This document shows positions 1 through 6,976 of a stretch of DNA of 11,079 bases, piece by piece. A program made the position numbers and the translations under genes. The DNA lies in contig DATKKX010000433.1 of the NCBI GenBank assembly GCA_035542775.1, positions 1-11,079 of the forward strand, given 5' to 3'. This DNA is from DATKKX01 sp035542775. GTDB taxonomy: Bacteria > Planctomycetota > Phycisphaerae > UBA1845 > UTPLA1. The notes under the pieces are model-generated. The model saw only the letters and a program-made list of their open reading frames with translations, did no database searches and was not told the origin of the DNA. The stretch's first letter is position 1, and every line of letters starts with the position of its first letter.

Positions 1-80
1 CAACCGGCCAGAGAACAGATGAATGTCGCGATGCCAAGCAGCCCGAGAACCGCCGACTTCATGATTGTGGAATCACGCAT
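1..80 (-). CDS. Probable lipoprotein, N-terminus only (cut by window edge)
   Basis: This gene reads leftward off the window, so only about 26 codons are visible. They give MRDSTIMKSAVLGLLGIATF followed by ICSLAG. That is a short charged start, a hydrophobic stretch and LAG just before the edge. The last two visible bases are TG, so the next codon is Cys, Trp or stop. Cys would complete a classical LAGC lipobox for signal peptidase II. The start at 80 is supported by GGAGG about 8 nt upstream on the minus strand. A second Met (62-60) could also serve, but it lies farther from that site. The mature protein is outside the window, so no function can be given. It is transcribed divergently from the glycosyltransferase gene at 873. 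Confidence 0.6.
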   Translation of the reverse strand, partial: MRDSTIMKSAVLGLLGIATFICSLAG

Positions 81-103
81 GTTTCGTTCCTCCCCAACGT
101 CCC

Positions 104-125
104 GCAAGCCCAAGGGCGGGCTTGT
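104..125 (-). promoter_or_regulatory. Hairpin in the 5' leader of the leftward lipoprotein gene
   Basis: CAAGCCC (105-111) and GGGCTTG (118-124) are perfect inverted repeats with a 6-nt loop, and a G-T pair can extend the stem. On the minus strand the hairpin ends about 24 nt before the start codon at 80 and just upstream of GGAGG. It could affect translation or mRNA stability. Nothing shows a ligand or a terminator U-tract. Confidence 0.35.
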
Positions 126-648
126 GCTCTCCAGTTCATGCCCTAAAGAACGAGCCGACTTGCGGCCACGCACTCTCCGCGCCGCGCAAGTCACGCCCGA
201 TTATCGACAGATCGTTCAACTATCCGGTTTGAGTCTCGATTGCGAGGATTCATTTTTCCTTCCCCCTGCCCCGCTCGACGATCGAACCATGCGACAACCG
301 GCCCTCGGTCCGGCGGACCAGTGATAGGGTGTGCGAGGCCACCGGAGCGAAGTCGATGTCACACACCAGTCTACGTCGCCCGGTGTCCCTAATCAAGTAA
401 TGCGCCCCGGCGGCGAACGTCCGGCGATCGCGACGGTCTCAAAACCAGATGGCCCAGAGCCGGTGAGTCCCCGCTCGCGGCCTGCTTCGCGGACCGCCTC
501 GGGGAACACATCAGCCGGCCACGGTCGAATCCCGGCGGATTCCTTCCTTGGATTTTCCCCGGCTGGGCGATGGGGGCGACGGTCCGAATTCCTGATCAGC
601 GGGGCGATGCCGTGCAGACTTCCGGGACCATGATGAATCAGGACGTGA

Positions 649-678
649 GCGCCTTCCGCCGCCTGCGGCGGAAGGCGC
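649..678. repeat. Perfect 14-nt inverted repeat, strong GC hairpin
   Basis: GCGCCTTCCGCCGC (649-662) is followed after CT by its exact reverse complement (665-678). It folds to a 13-bp stem with a CCTG tetraloop. No T-run follows on either strand, so it is not a standard intrinsic terminator. It ends about 20 nt before the candidate glycosyltransferase promoter. It may be a dispersed palindrome, a protein-binding site or a barrier to upstream transcription. Confidence 0.55.
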
Positions 679-697
679 GGCGGCTCGGCAGGGCACC

Positions 698-727
698 TTT
701 ACCAAACCGGTTTCTTTCTCTCATAAT
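698..727 (+). promoter_or_regulatory. Candidate sigma70-type promoter for the glycosyltransferase
   Basis: CATAAT (722-727) matches five of six TATAAT positions. TTTACC (698-703, 18-nt spacer) or TTACCA (699-704, 17-nt spacer) is a weak -35. The region is notably AT-richer than its surroundings. Transcription starting near 734 would leave a leader of about 139 nt containing the hairpin at 793-817. Confidence 0.35.
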
Positions 728-792
728 ACCAGCCACTCGCCGCAACCGATCAACGCGCGAGCCGCGTAGAGACGAACGCGCGGCGAGACAAT

Positions 793-817
793 GCCCTCCG
801 GCGGATTGCCGGAGGGC
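793..817 (+). repeat. Perfect 10-bp hairpin in the putative glycosyltransferase leader
   Basis: GCCCTCCGGC (793-802) and GCCGGAGGGC (808-817) are exact inverted repeats around a GGATT loop. The hairpin lies 55 nt before the ATG at 873, with no U-tract after it. It could be a leader element or a copy of a dispersed GC-rich palindrome. The sequence alone does not decide. Confidence 0.5.
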
Positions 818-872
818 GTACCCGTCAGGCCAGGATATTCCGGGCCTTGTTGAGCAGGGCAACGAGACTGCC

Positions 873-2009
873 ATGGAATCGGACGTACCGGACAGCTCGA
901 AGCGTCTGATACTCTGTCTGGTCGCAGACGAGCAGGCGGTTGAACGCTTCCCCACGGCCTTGCGCTACTTGCAGATCGGCCTGATTGACGAGCCCATCGA
1001 CACGATCATCGTGGTCTCGGAGCGCGGCCGGCCCATCTGCCTGGAAGGCGGCCCGGCCACGATCATCGCCTACCACGACATGCAATGGCCCCTGACTCGC
1101 TGGGGGTACAAGTTCGCGGCCGATGCGGCGCGCCGGAAAGTCAATTCTCTGCAGCATGACGCCCCGGTCATCGTTCACGCTCTCACGGCCGCCTCGGCGC
1201 AAGTGGCCGTCGAGATCGCCGAGGCGGTTCGGGGAGAGCTCGTCCTGACCATCTCTTCCATCGCGGAGATCGAAGACTCGGTCGTCTCCCGTTGCTGCGC
1301 GAAGGCGGCGACTCTGATCCTGCCCTCCCGCCAGCTCGAGCAGGCCCTCGCGGCCAGCCCGCTGGCAGGCAAGACAACGGCGGTTGTACCCGTCGGCGTT
1401 GTTTCCACTTTCGCCCCGGCCGCATTCAGCAATCCACAGCGAGCGCCGTCACTGGTTTATGCGGGCACTCTCTCCAATGGCTCCGCGGTGGAGTCGCTGC
1501 TGCGGGCGGCGAAGCTCGTTCTGGCGCACGACCCGAATCTGCTTGTATTCGTGGTGGGCAAGGGGCCGGCCGAGAGCAACCTGCGGCACCTCTCCGACTC
1601 GTTGGAGCTGCATCCCAACGTTACTTTCACCGGCCGCCTGGAGCACTGGCGCCTGGCCCTGGAAGCCGCCGACATCTTCTGCCTGCCCGCCAGTCAAGGG
1701 ACGTTTCACGAGGAACTGATTCATGCTCTCGCCACCGGCCTCGCGGTGGTAGCGCCGGCCGACTGCGTCTGCGACGGCTTGATCGACGATCAGACGGCCC
1801 TGCTCTTCCCCGGCGAGGATCACGTGCGCATGGCGGCACAAATCAGCCGCCTCCTCGCGGACCACGCCCTGGCCCGTCGAATCGCCGCGGCCGGCCAGTC
1901 GTATGCCCGCGCCAGCAACTCGGTCGCCCGCATGGTGGCGGAGCACGTCCGCATTTACAGAGAGCTCGATCCTCGGGGGCGCACGATTCCCATGCCGGTA
2001 GCCCGATAG
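873..2009 (+). CDS. GT4-like glycosyltransferase with degenerate EX7E motif
   Basis: The 378-residue product looks like a GT-B glycosyltransferase that would move a sugar from a nucleotide donor to an unknown acceptor. The C-terminal donor-binding half is typical of family GT4: LVYAGTL (194-200), FVVGKGP (226-232), VTFTGRL (250-256), AADIFCLPAS (265-274), GLAVVA (289-294) and DQTALLFPG (306-314). The N-terminal acceptor half is weakly conserved, and I see no signal peptide or TM segment, so it is probably cytosolic. Ungapped alignment with PSxSEGFxxxxLEAMA puts Gly276 and His284 where the two EX7E glutamates normally sit, so activity is uncertain. The frame is open upstream to 570, but residues before Met at 873 look non-coding. 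The start has no strong Shine-Dalgarno, so it could be slightly off. A lone copy outside a sugar cluster leaves the substrate unknown. Confidence 0.8.
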   Translation: MESDVPDSSKRLILCLVADEQAVERFPTALRYLQIGLIDEPIDTIIVVSERGRPICLEGGPATIIAYHDMQWPLTRWGYKFAADAARRKVNSLQHDAPVIVHALTAASAQVAVEIAEAVRGELVLTISSIAEIEDSVVSRCCAKAATLILPSRQLEQALAASPLAGKTTAVVPVGVVSTFAPAAFSNPQRAPSLVYAGTLSNGSAVESLLRAAKLVLAHDPNLLVFVVGKGPAESNLRHLSDSLELHPNVTFTGRLEHWRLALEAADIFCLPASQGTFHEELIHALATGLAVVAPADCVCDGLIDDQTALLFPGEDHVRMAAQISRLLADHALARRIAAAGQSYARASNSVARMVAEHVRIYRELDPRGRTIPMPVAR

Positions 2010-2050
2010 GACTTTTCATACCCGGGCGAGGGGCCACGAACGCGGGGGGT

Positions 2051-2071
2051 GGAAGCGCGAGGCGCGTTTCC
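2051..2071 (+). terminator. Hairpin after the glycosyltransferase gene, possible terminator
   Basis: GGAAGCGCG and CGCGTTTCC pair around an AGG loop, giving nine pairs including one G-U on the plus strand. It lies 41 nt after the stop codon and 25 nt before the next promoter. No U-tract follows, so a role in termination is inferred from position only. Confidence 0.3.
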
Positions 2072-2095
2072 GGACTGTGACCACAGGTCCTTCGA

Positions 2096-2123
2096 TTGAT
2101 TCCATCCGGTGGGGAGCTATAGA
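2096..2123 (+). promoter_or_regulatory. Sigma70-type promoter for the lipoprotein gene cluster
   Basis: TTGATT (2096-2101) and TATAGA (2118-2123) are separated by 16 nt. The -35 matches four of six consensus positions and the -10 four of six, in an AT-rich patch. Transcription would start near 2130, leaving a leader of about 85 nt before the ATG at 2216. This is the best promoter-like pair in the window and probably drives 2216-6004. Confidence 0.5.
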
Positions 2124-2173
2124 ATGGGCACAGGGCGAATCTGTCGCCATTCACGTGATCGAGGGGAAATCAG

Positions 2174-2192
2174 GGCGCCGCACGTCGGCGCC
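2174..2192 (+). promoter_or_regulatory. Leader hairpin just before the ribosome binding site
   Basis: GGCGCCG (2174-2180) and CGGCGCC (2186-2192) form a 7-bp GC-only stem with a 5-nt loop. It ends 9 nt before the AGGGGGGA Shine-Dalgarno-like site (2201-2208), which sits 7 nt before the ATG at 2216. It could affect initiation or protect the mRNA 5' end. No alternative pairing that hides the site is obvious. Confidence 0.35.
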
Positions 2193-2215
2193 GTCAGCCA
2201 AGGGGGGACTAAAGC

Positions 2216-3031
2216 ATGATCCTTCGCAAAGTGCAGTCAGCCACTATCGGCGCATTGATGATGGGCTCGCTGGTCATTGCGACCGGCTGCCACAAGCCGG
2301 AAACGTGGTCGTACACCGGCCCGCGCGTTTATCTGATCGAGGGCACTTCGGACGAGGCGTCGGACGGCCTGGCCGTCATACGCCACGAGCTGGAGCAGCA
2401 GGAGATCAACGCCAAACTGTACACGCCGGACGACTGGCTGAAGATCGTCGTTGACATCGACGCCAAGCCGGACGAGGAGGTCATCCTGGTCGGCCACGGT
2501 CACGGGGCGTTCCTCGCCACGCAGGTGGTGCGGCACTACGCCCAGCAGCACAAAACCAAGTTCATCGACGCCGTCTTCACCGTCGACGCGTTCAACAAGG
2601 ACTGGCCGCACAATGCGTGCGAGCGCGGCGACCAGGCACCGCACACCCAGCCGATGCCGACTCCCATCGGACACAACGCCATCAAGGTCCGCAACTACGT
2701 GCAGGCGAACCCGGACAGCAAGCGCTGGGGCAGCGACCTGGTGAGCACGCGGGCGTCGAACATCGCATTGAACCATCCGTACTACTGGTACGACGACTAC
2801 TGGGATCGCCGAGTGGTCACCGGCCAGCACATCGCCGAGAAGATCGAAGGTGCCGACGTGACTCATGAGACGATTGACAACCAGCAGGAGTTGGTCCAAC
2901 GTATCGTGATGATGTGCCGGAAAGCGGCGCTGTCGCCGTATCATTACACCCCGGCCGAGCACCACCCGGATGGCAAATCCGAAGAAAAACCAAAGCCGGA
3001 AAAATCGCCCCGAAAAGGCAAGGCGGCTTAA
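2216..3031 (+). CDS. Lipoprotein with alpha/beta-hydrolase-like fold lacking the nucleophile Ser
   Basis: The 271-residue product starts with a lipoprotein signal peptide: Arg4/Lys5, a hydrophobic stretch, then IATGC with Cys25 as the lipid-bearing residue. An alpha/beta-hydrolase-like core follows: RVYLIEG (37-43), then EEVILVGHGHGAF (87-99) where an elbow strand and helix would be. Enzymes usually have GHSxG there; here it is GHGHG (93-97), with Gly95 at the serine position. FTVDAFN (121-127) offers Asp124, and VTHETIDN (215-222) offers His217, in places that fit the acid and histidine. The tail (252-271) is rich in Lys, Pro and Glu and overlaps the next gene. A strong Shine-Dalgarno supports the start. 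I do not recognise a named family. The fold is inferred from motif order, and it may be a binding protein rather than an enzyme. Confidence 0.75.
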   Translation: MILRKVQSATIGALMMGSLVIATGCHKPETWSYTGPRVYLIEGTSDEASDGLAVIRHELEQQEINAKLYTPDDWLKIVVDIDAKPDEEVILVGHGHGAFLATQVVRHYAQQHKTKFIDAVFTVDAFNKDWPHNACERGDQAPHTQPMPTPIGHNAIKVRNYVQANPDSKRWGSDLVSTRASNIALNHPYYWYDDYWDRRVVTGQHIAEKIEGADVTHETIDNQQELVQRIVMMCRKAALSPYHYTPAEHHPDGKSEEKPKPEKSPRKGKAA

Positions 3032-4712
3032 CCAGGAACATCATCAACCCTTATGGAAGGCTGCCTTTCTGATGGCGGCACTGGCGGGGATCGCCAGTGC
3101 CGCCTTTTTTGCGCAGATTTTCTCTCGCCAGGGCATGCTGGCGGCGGCGATGCGCTCCGACTACGAAAGCCTGGCGAATGCCGGCAAAGGCGGTGTTCGA
3201 CGTTCGGGCGCTGTGACGCTCAACGATCTCTTCGCCGCCCGCGATGCGGCCTATCGGTCTCACCCCAAGGCAGCGCCCCATGCCGCAGTGGCCCGGCTGC
3301 TATTTGAGCTGCCGGCTATCCAAGGAGGAGAGACAGACCCTGCTGCCGCCATGGCCGAGGTCCCGCAGGCGGAGGCTGCCGACCACGACAACCTGGTGGC
3401 GCGGCTGGCGTACGCTGCCATCGCTGATCTGGCAGCCGAGGAAGACGCCAAACGGGGAGGAAAGACGCTCTCCGCCGCGGAGCGTTTTGCTGCCATCCGC
3501 GCGATCGTTGACGCCGCACCGCCCGCCAGGCTGGCCACCCTGTACAACGCCGAGTTGACGGAGGCCTGGCACGACGTCGTCGAGCGCTTCGTCAGACGGC
3601 CCGATGTCGCCATCACAATGGCCGCAACGCTCTCACATTACGAAATCACCGACCAGTATGCCGCGCTTCCGATCATTCAGCGGCGGCTGGCCGCCCTGGC
3701 GAACGATTTGAGAAGGGAGGGACAAACCGCAGACGCCGACCACTGCACTCGCTGGATCGCCCGGCTTACGCTCGGCCTGATCGACGCGGACCCCGATGCC
3801 GGCACGCGCCTGCTGTGTGCCGATCTTCTCGCCCGATCGCTTGACGCACAGTCTCCCGCGGCGCGCAGTCTCCGCAATCTGCAGAGCGACTTCATGGCCG
3901 CGGCGGCGTCCGCGCCGATCGACATCTGCGATCAGGCATGGAGCCCACCGCGGGCAATCGCCCCTTCGGCCTACAAATGGGCCTTCTACTCGCTGATCTT
4001 CGCGTCTGTTCTGGCTCTCATTGCCGTGGGCGGTGGCATTCTCTTCGGCGTTTCATGCGTAGCGGCAGTCGTCGGCAGTATTGCCCGCGGCAGCCAAGCG
4101 GCAGCAGTGAGCATGAAGAGATACCCGGTTCATCTCAGACTGCTCGGCGCACTGCTGCCACCCATCGCGATCGCCTCACTGCTGGTCGGCTATCTGAACT
4201 GGTACGGCATCTACTCCCAGAATTGGGGGCTGGCAACGGGAATGTGCGTCATCGCCGCGGGGTCGCTGCTTGCCATCGCTCTGGCCAACCTCCACGTCGC
4301 GTCCGGGACAAAGCACGCCCGCCTGCGAATCGCGCTCGTCGTTGTTGCGATGCTCGTTGGGATTCTCTTGACCGTGACGCCGCCGCCGGTCGTGACCCGA
4401 ATCTGCCGGCAATTGGATTTGGCCGTCGGAGTGCTCTGGATTCTCCTCCTCGGGCTCACCGTTCTCGTGGTGGCGGCGATCGCGATCTGCCCGGCACGAT
4501 TTCGGGCCATTGCCGCGGCGGCCGCGATGGTCTGGTGCCTGAACGCCTGTCTCGCCCTGGCGGTCTTGCAGTTCCATCGCTCCGCCGACGCGCGCTACCA
4601 GCGCGCCGTCGTCGCCGCGCGATTGGACGAATTGCCCGCCCGGCTGGGATCGGATTGGAAGCAAAAGTACCTCAAACCAGCCCTGGACGCCTACGATATC
4701 TCGAAGCCATGA
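2970..4712 (+). CDS. Seven-TM membrane protein with a large helical extracytoplasmic domain
   Basis: This 580-residue protein of unknown function starts with a Lys/Arg-rich segment (1-30) and a first membrane span (about 30-50). A long Ala-rich, helical soluble region covers about 52-335. Six more spans follow at about 336-370, 389-411, 419-441, 451-471, 486-507 and 511-534, then a soluble tail of about 45 residues. Basic residues cluster in the loops at 372-385, 447-453 and 508-512. By the positive-inside rule this puts the 52-335 domain and the tail outside the cytoplasm. The chosen ATG overlaps the lipoprotein gene by 62 nt and has no clear Shine-Dalgarno. Met35 at 3072, preceded by GGAAGG, would remove the basic tail but keep all spans. 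The stop overlaps the cinA start. I recognise no conserved family motif. The context suggests partnership with the lipoprotein. Confidence 0.75.
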   Translation: MANPKKNQSRKNRPEKARRLNQEHHQPLWKAAFLMAALAGIASAAFFAQIFSRQGMLAAAMRSDYESLANAGKGGVRRSGAVTLNDLFAARDAAYRSHPKAAPHAAVARLLFELPAIQGGETDPAAAMAEVPQAEAADHDNLVARLAYAAIADLAAEEDAKRGGKTLSAAERFAAIRAIVDAAPPARLATLYNAELTEAWHDVVERFVRRPDVAITMAATLSHYEITDQYAALPIIQRRLAALANDLRREGQTADADHCTRWIARLTLGLIDADPDAGTRLLCADLLARSLDAQSPAARSLRNLQSDFMAAAASAPIDICDQAWSPPRAIAPSAYKWAFYSLIFASVLALIAVGGGILFGVSCVAAVVGSIARGSQAAAVSMKRYPVHLRLLGALLPPIAIASLLVGYLNWYGIYSQNWGLATGMCVIAAGSLLAIALANLHVASGTKHARLRIALVVVAMLVGILLTVTPPPVVTRICRQLDLAVGVLWILLLGLTVLVVAAIAICPARFRAIAAAAAMVWCLNACLALAVLQFHRSADARYQRAVVAARLDELPARLGSDWKQKYLKPALDAYDISKP

Positions 4713-6004
4713 ACGCCCAGATCATCAGCACAGGAACGGAGCTGACCATCGGTCAGGCGGTCGACACCAACGCCGCCTGGCTCTCGCAGCAGCTTGCCGC
4801 GCTTGGGATTCCCTGCGAGAGGCACGTCGCCGTGCCGGACGATCAAGCGGCGATTACCAGTGCCATCATCGAGGCGTCGCGGCAGGCGCGCGTGGTGCTG
4901 GTTACCGGGGGGCTGGGTCCGACGCCGGACGACCTGACCCGCCCGGCTCTGGCGGATGCCCTCGGCCTCGAGGTCCGGCTCGATCAGGTCAGTCTCGAGC
5001 AGATCGAGGCCTTTTTCCGCCAACGCGGCCGACCCATGCGCGAATCCAACCGCTGCCAGGCGATGCTGCCCGTCGGCGCCGATCCTATCGAGAATACCTG
5101 CGGCACCGCCCCGGGAATGCACGCCCGGCTGAACTATGCCGACATTTATGTCATGCCCGGCGTTCCCCACGAAATGAAGGTGATGTTTGAGCGGGATGTC
5201 CGCCCGGCGATCGAAAGTGGCGCGAGAAATGATTCTCGCACCAGCGATGTTCGGACCAGGGTTTCCGGCAGCGGCGGTGCAGTCATCCTTCAGCACACAT
5301 TGCGGACCTTCGGCATGCCCGAGGCTGAGATTGGCGAGAAGCTGGCTGATCTGATGCAGCGGGGCCGCAACCCGGCCGTCGGCACAGGCGCATCCGACCT
5401 GGTCATCTCCATCCGGATCAATGCCCACGGCGCAACCGCCGGCGAGGCCCGCGAACTGCTCGACGCCGATGTCGCCGAGGTCCGCTTGCGTCTTGGTCAT
5501 TTTGTGTATGGCGAAGGTGACGAGACGCTGGCCCATGCCGTAGCCCGGTTGCTGATCGAACGGCACAGGACGATCGCGACAGCCGAGTCGTGTACCGGCG
5601 GCCTGATCGCCAAGCGCCTGACGGATGTATCCGGCTCCAGCGCATATTTCATCCAGGGCTTCGTGACCTATGCGAACGAGGCCAAACACCGTTTGCTCGG
5701 CATCCCTATGGAGGTGATCGAGTCGTACGGCGCCGTCAGCGCCGAGGTCGCCGAAGCGATGGCGGCCAACTGCCGCCGCCTAGCGGGCACTGACTACGCC
5801 CTCAGCGCCACCGGCGTAGCCGGTCCCACCGGGGGCACGCCCGCCAAGCCGGTCGGCCTGGTTTACATCGCCTTCGCCCACGCAACCGGCGCGATCGTCA
5901 AGGAGCTCCGCATGGGCGAGACGCTTCCGCGCGACGCCATCCGCGACCGGACCGCGAAAGCGGCTTTGAACCTGCTGCGGCTGCAACTCATCGAGCGAGA
6001 ATAG
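4709..6004 (+). CDS. cinA: CinA family protein (COG1058 domain + PncC-type NMN deamidase domain)
   Basis: The 431-residue product has the full-length two-domain CinA architecture. The N-terminal MoaB/MogA-like COG1058 domain shows ISTGTELTIG (6-15), DTN (19-21), VPDD (42-45), TGGLGPTPDDLT (66-77) and MPGVPHEM (149-156). The C-terminal PncC domain shows TAESCTGGLIA (291-301) with the catalytic-type Ser294, YANEAK (321-326) and SATGVAGPTGG (366-376). In characterised relatives this domain converts nicotinamide mononucleotide to the nicotinate form and ammonia (pyridine nucleotide salvage), and the N-terminal domain can have ADP-ribose pyrophosphatase activity. The competence role in the name applies to only some species. 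The ATG at 4709 lies in an ATGA overlap with the previous stop, so translation is probably coupled. The frame stays open far upstream, but the CinA homology begins exactly here. Confidence 0.95.
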   Translation: MNAQIISTGTELTIGQAVDTNAAWLSQQLAALGIPCERHVAVPDDQAAITSAIIEASRQARVVLVTGGLGPTPDDLTRPALADALGLEVRLDQVSLEQIEAFFRQRGRPMRESNRCQAMLPVGADPIENTCGTAPGMHARLNYADIYVMPGVPHEMKVMFERDVRPAIESGARNDSRTSDVRTRVSGSGGAVILQHTLRTFGMPEAEIGEKLADLMQRGRNPAVGTGASDLVISIRINAHGATAGEARELLDADVAEVRLRLGHFVYGEGDETLAHAVARLLIERHRTIATAESCTGGLIAKRLTDVSGSSAYFIQGFVTYANEAKHRLLGIPMEVIESYGAVSAEVAEAMAANCRRLAGTDYALSATGVAGPTGGTPAKPVGLVYIAFAHATGAIVKELRMGETLPRDAIRDRTAKAALNLLRLQLIERE

Positions 6005-6011
6005 CCCAGTC

Positions 6012-6051
6012 ATGCCCTGGACCGGCTGGCGAATGTCGGACCAGCGGGCAT
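6012..6051 (+). terminator. Imperfect hairpin after cinA, possible terminator
   Basis: ATGCCCTGG (6012-6020) pairs with CCAGCGGGCAT (6041-6051) with one bulged C, and the interior can add a few CG/CG pairs. It starts 8 nt after the cinA stop. There is no U-tract. The positional argument is fair, the structural one weak. Confidence 0.25.
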
Positions 6052-6105
6052 CGCGGTTTCGTAATGAAAAATGGGCTCGGTCATGCTTAAATGTAAGGAT
6101 GGCCC

Positions 6106-6130
6106 GGCGAGCTATTTCGGGCTGCTCGCC
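6106..6130 (+). promoter_or_regulatory. Leader hairpin upstream of the carbonic anhydrase gene
   Basis: GGCGAGC (6106-6112) and GCTCGCC (6124-6130) are inverted repeats with an 11-nt loop, 53 nt before the ATG at 6184. Just upstream, TGCTTAAAT (6084-6092) could be an extended -10 element, but no -35 is visible at the right distance. If transcription starts near 6098, the hairpin is in the leader. Confidence 0.25.
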
Positions 6131-6183
6131 ACGTTACCCATCCACCAGGACGATCGTTCAGTCTCAACCAAACAGGGTGTAAC

Positions 6184-6927
6184 ATGAGCAAAGCAGGTAT
6201 GACTTTCCTCGTCGTCACCACACTTCATTTCGCGCTGGGATGTCAGTCGCCCAAGCGGGCCGATTCGACGCCAGTCCGGCAGGAGCCCGCTCGCGGCACG
6301 CCGTCGGTGCAAACGAGAGAATCCCAGGCGGCAATCACCCCGAAGGAAGCGTTGGCTATGCTGAAGGAGGGCAACGCCCGGTTTGTCGCCGGTCGACCAA
6401 ACGCCCGCAACCTGCCGGCGAAGGTTCGTGCGACGGCGTCCGGCCAGTACCCGTTCGCCGTGATCCTGAGCTGCCTCGACTCACGCCAGCCGGTGGAGCT
6501 GATCTTCGATCAGTGCATCGGCGATGTCTTCAACGCTCGCGTCGCGGGGAACGTGCTCAACGACGACATCCTGGGCAGCCTGGAATTCGCCTGCAAGGTC
6601 TCCGGGGCGAGGCTGATCCTGGTCCTGGGCCATTCGAATTGCGGGGCCGTGAAAGGCGCGATCGACCGCGTAGAGCTGGGTCATCTCACCGGGCTGCTGG
6701 ACCGGATCAAACCGGCGATTGCCGCCGTTCCGGCGGATGTCCAGCCGCGCGACTCGAAGAACGCCGAGTTTGTGCAGAAGGTCGCCGATGCGAATGTCCA
6801 CCTCGTGATGCAGCAGATTCGGCAGCGCAGCCCGATTCTGCGGGAGATGCTTGATCAGCATCAGATCGGGTTGGTCGGCGGCATGTACGATCTGGCGACG
6901 GGGCAGGTGAGCTTCTTCTCGGAATGA
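6184..6927 (+). CDS. Beta-class carbonic anhydrase, exported lipoprotein form
   Basis: The 247-residue enzyme interconverts CO2 and bicarbonate using zinc. It carries the beta-class signature: SCLDSR (96-101) with Cys97, Asp99 and Arg101, and VLGHSNCGAV (147-156) with His150 and Cys153. Cys97, His150 and Cys153 are the expected zinc ligands, and Asp99 with Arg101 forms the usual dyad. FNARVAGN (116-123) is also typical. Ahead of the catalytic domain lies a lipoprotein signal peptide ending in ALGC (Cys20), then a polar Pro/Ser/Thr linker to about residue 50, so the enzyme should be membrane-anchored outside the cytoplasm. An AGGG sequence 6 nt before the ATG is a modest ribosome site. It has its own 179-nt upstream gap after cinA and may be a separate transcript. 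A long inverted repeat begins 50 nt after its stop. Confidence 0.93.
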   Translation: MSKAGMTFLVVTTLHFALGCQSPKRADSTPVRQEPARGTPSVQTRESQAAITPKEALAMLKEGNARFVAGRPNARNLPAKVRATASGQYPFAVILSCLDSRQPVELIFDQCIGDVFNARVAGNVLNDDILGSLEFACKVSGARLILVLGHSNCGAVKGAIDRVELGHLTGLLDRIKPAIAAVPADVQPRDSKNAEFVQKVADANVHLVMQQIRQRSPILREMLDQHQIGLVGGMYDLATGQVSFFSE

Positions 6928-6976
6928 GCGTCGGTCTGGCGACGGAATGACAGCACTTCAGGCAGGTACGATGCAC

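Larger units (their letters stand above)
81..872. other. Divergent intergenic region of about 790 bp, no convincing gene
   Basis: The region separates the leftward lipoprotein gene from the rightward glycosyltransferase gene. Short open frames exist on both strands, but their translations are Arg/Pro/Ser-rich, resemble no known family and match the chance frames expected in GC-rich DNA. What can be seen is a hairpin at 104-125, a small GGTCC/GGACC palindrome at 308-320, an imperfect GGTGTG/CACACC stem at 328-367, two strong palindromes at 649-678 and 793-817, and a promoter-like pair at 698-727. On the minus strand GATAAT (205-200) resembles a -10 box but has no matching -35. I recognise no known riboswitch or structured RNA. 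Confidence 0.55.

Noticed and set aside
570..872. N-terminal extension of the glycosyltransferase to an ATG at 570
   Set aside because: The added 101 residues are Arg/Pro-rich and span two hairpins and the promoter candidate. GT-B similarity starts only after the Met at 873.
2237..2965. Open frame of 242 codons on the minus strand
   Set aside because: It is antisense to the lipoprotein gene, is Val/Arg/Asp-rich and has no recognisable domain.
3938..4708. Long upstream extension of the cinA frame
   Set aside because: It lies fully inside the membrane-protein gene in another frame and is Arg-rich. CinA homology begins at the ATG at 4709, which also has the ATGA overlap.
4691..5689. Open frame of 332 codons on the minus strand
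   Set aside because: It is antisense to the clearly coding cinA, shows no family motif and reflects the codon bias of the real gene.
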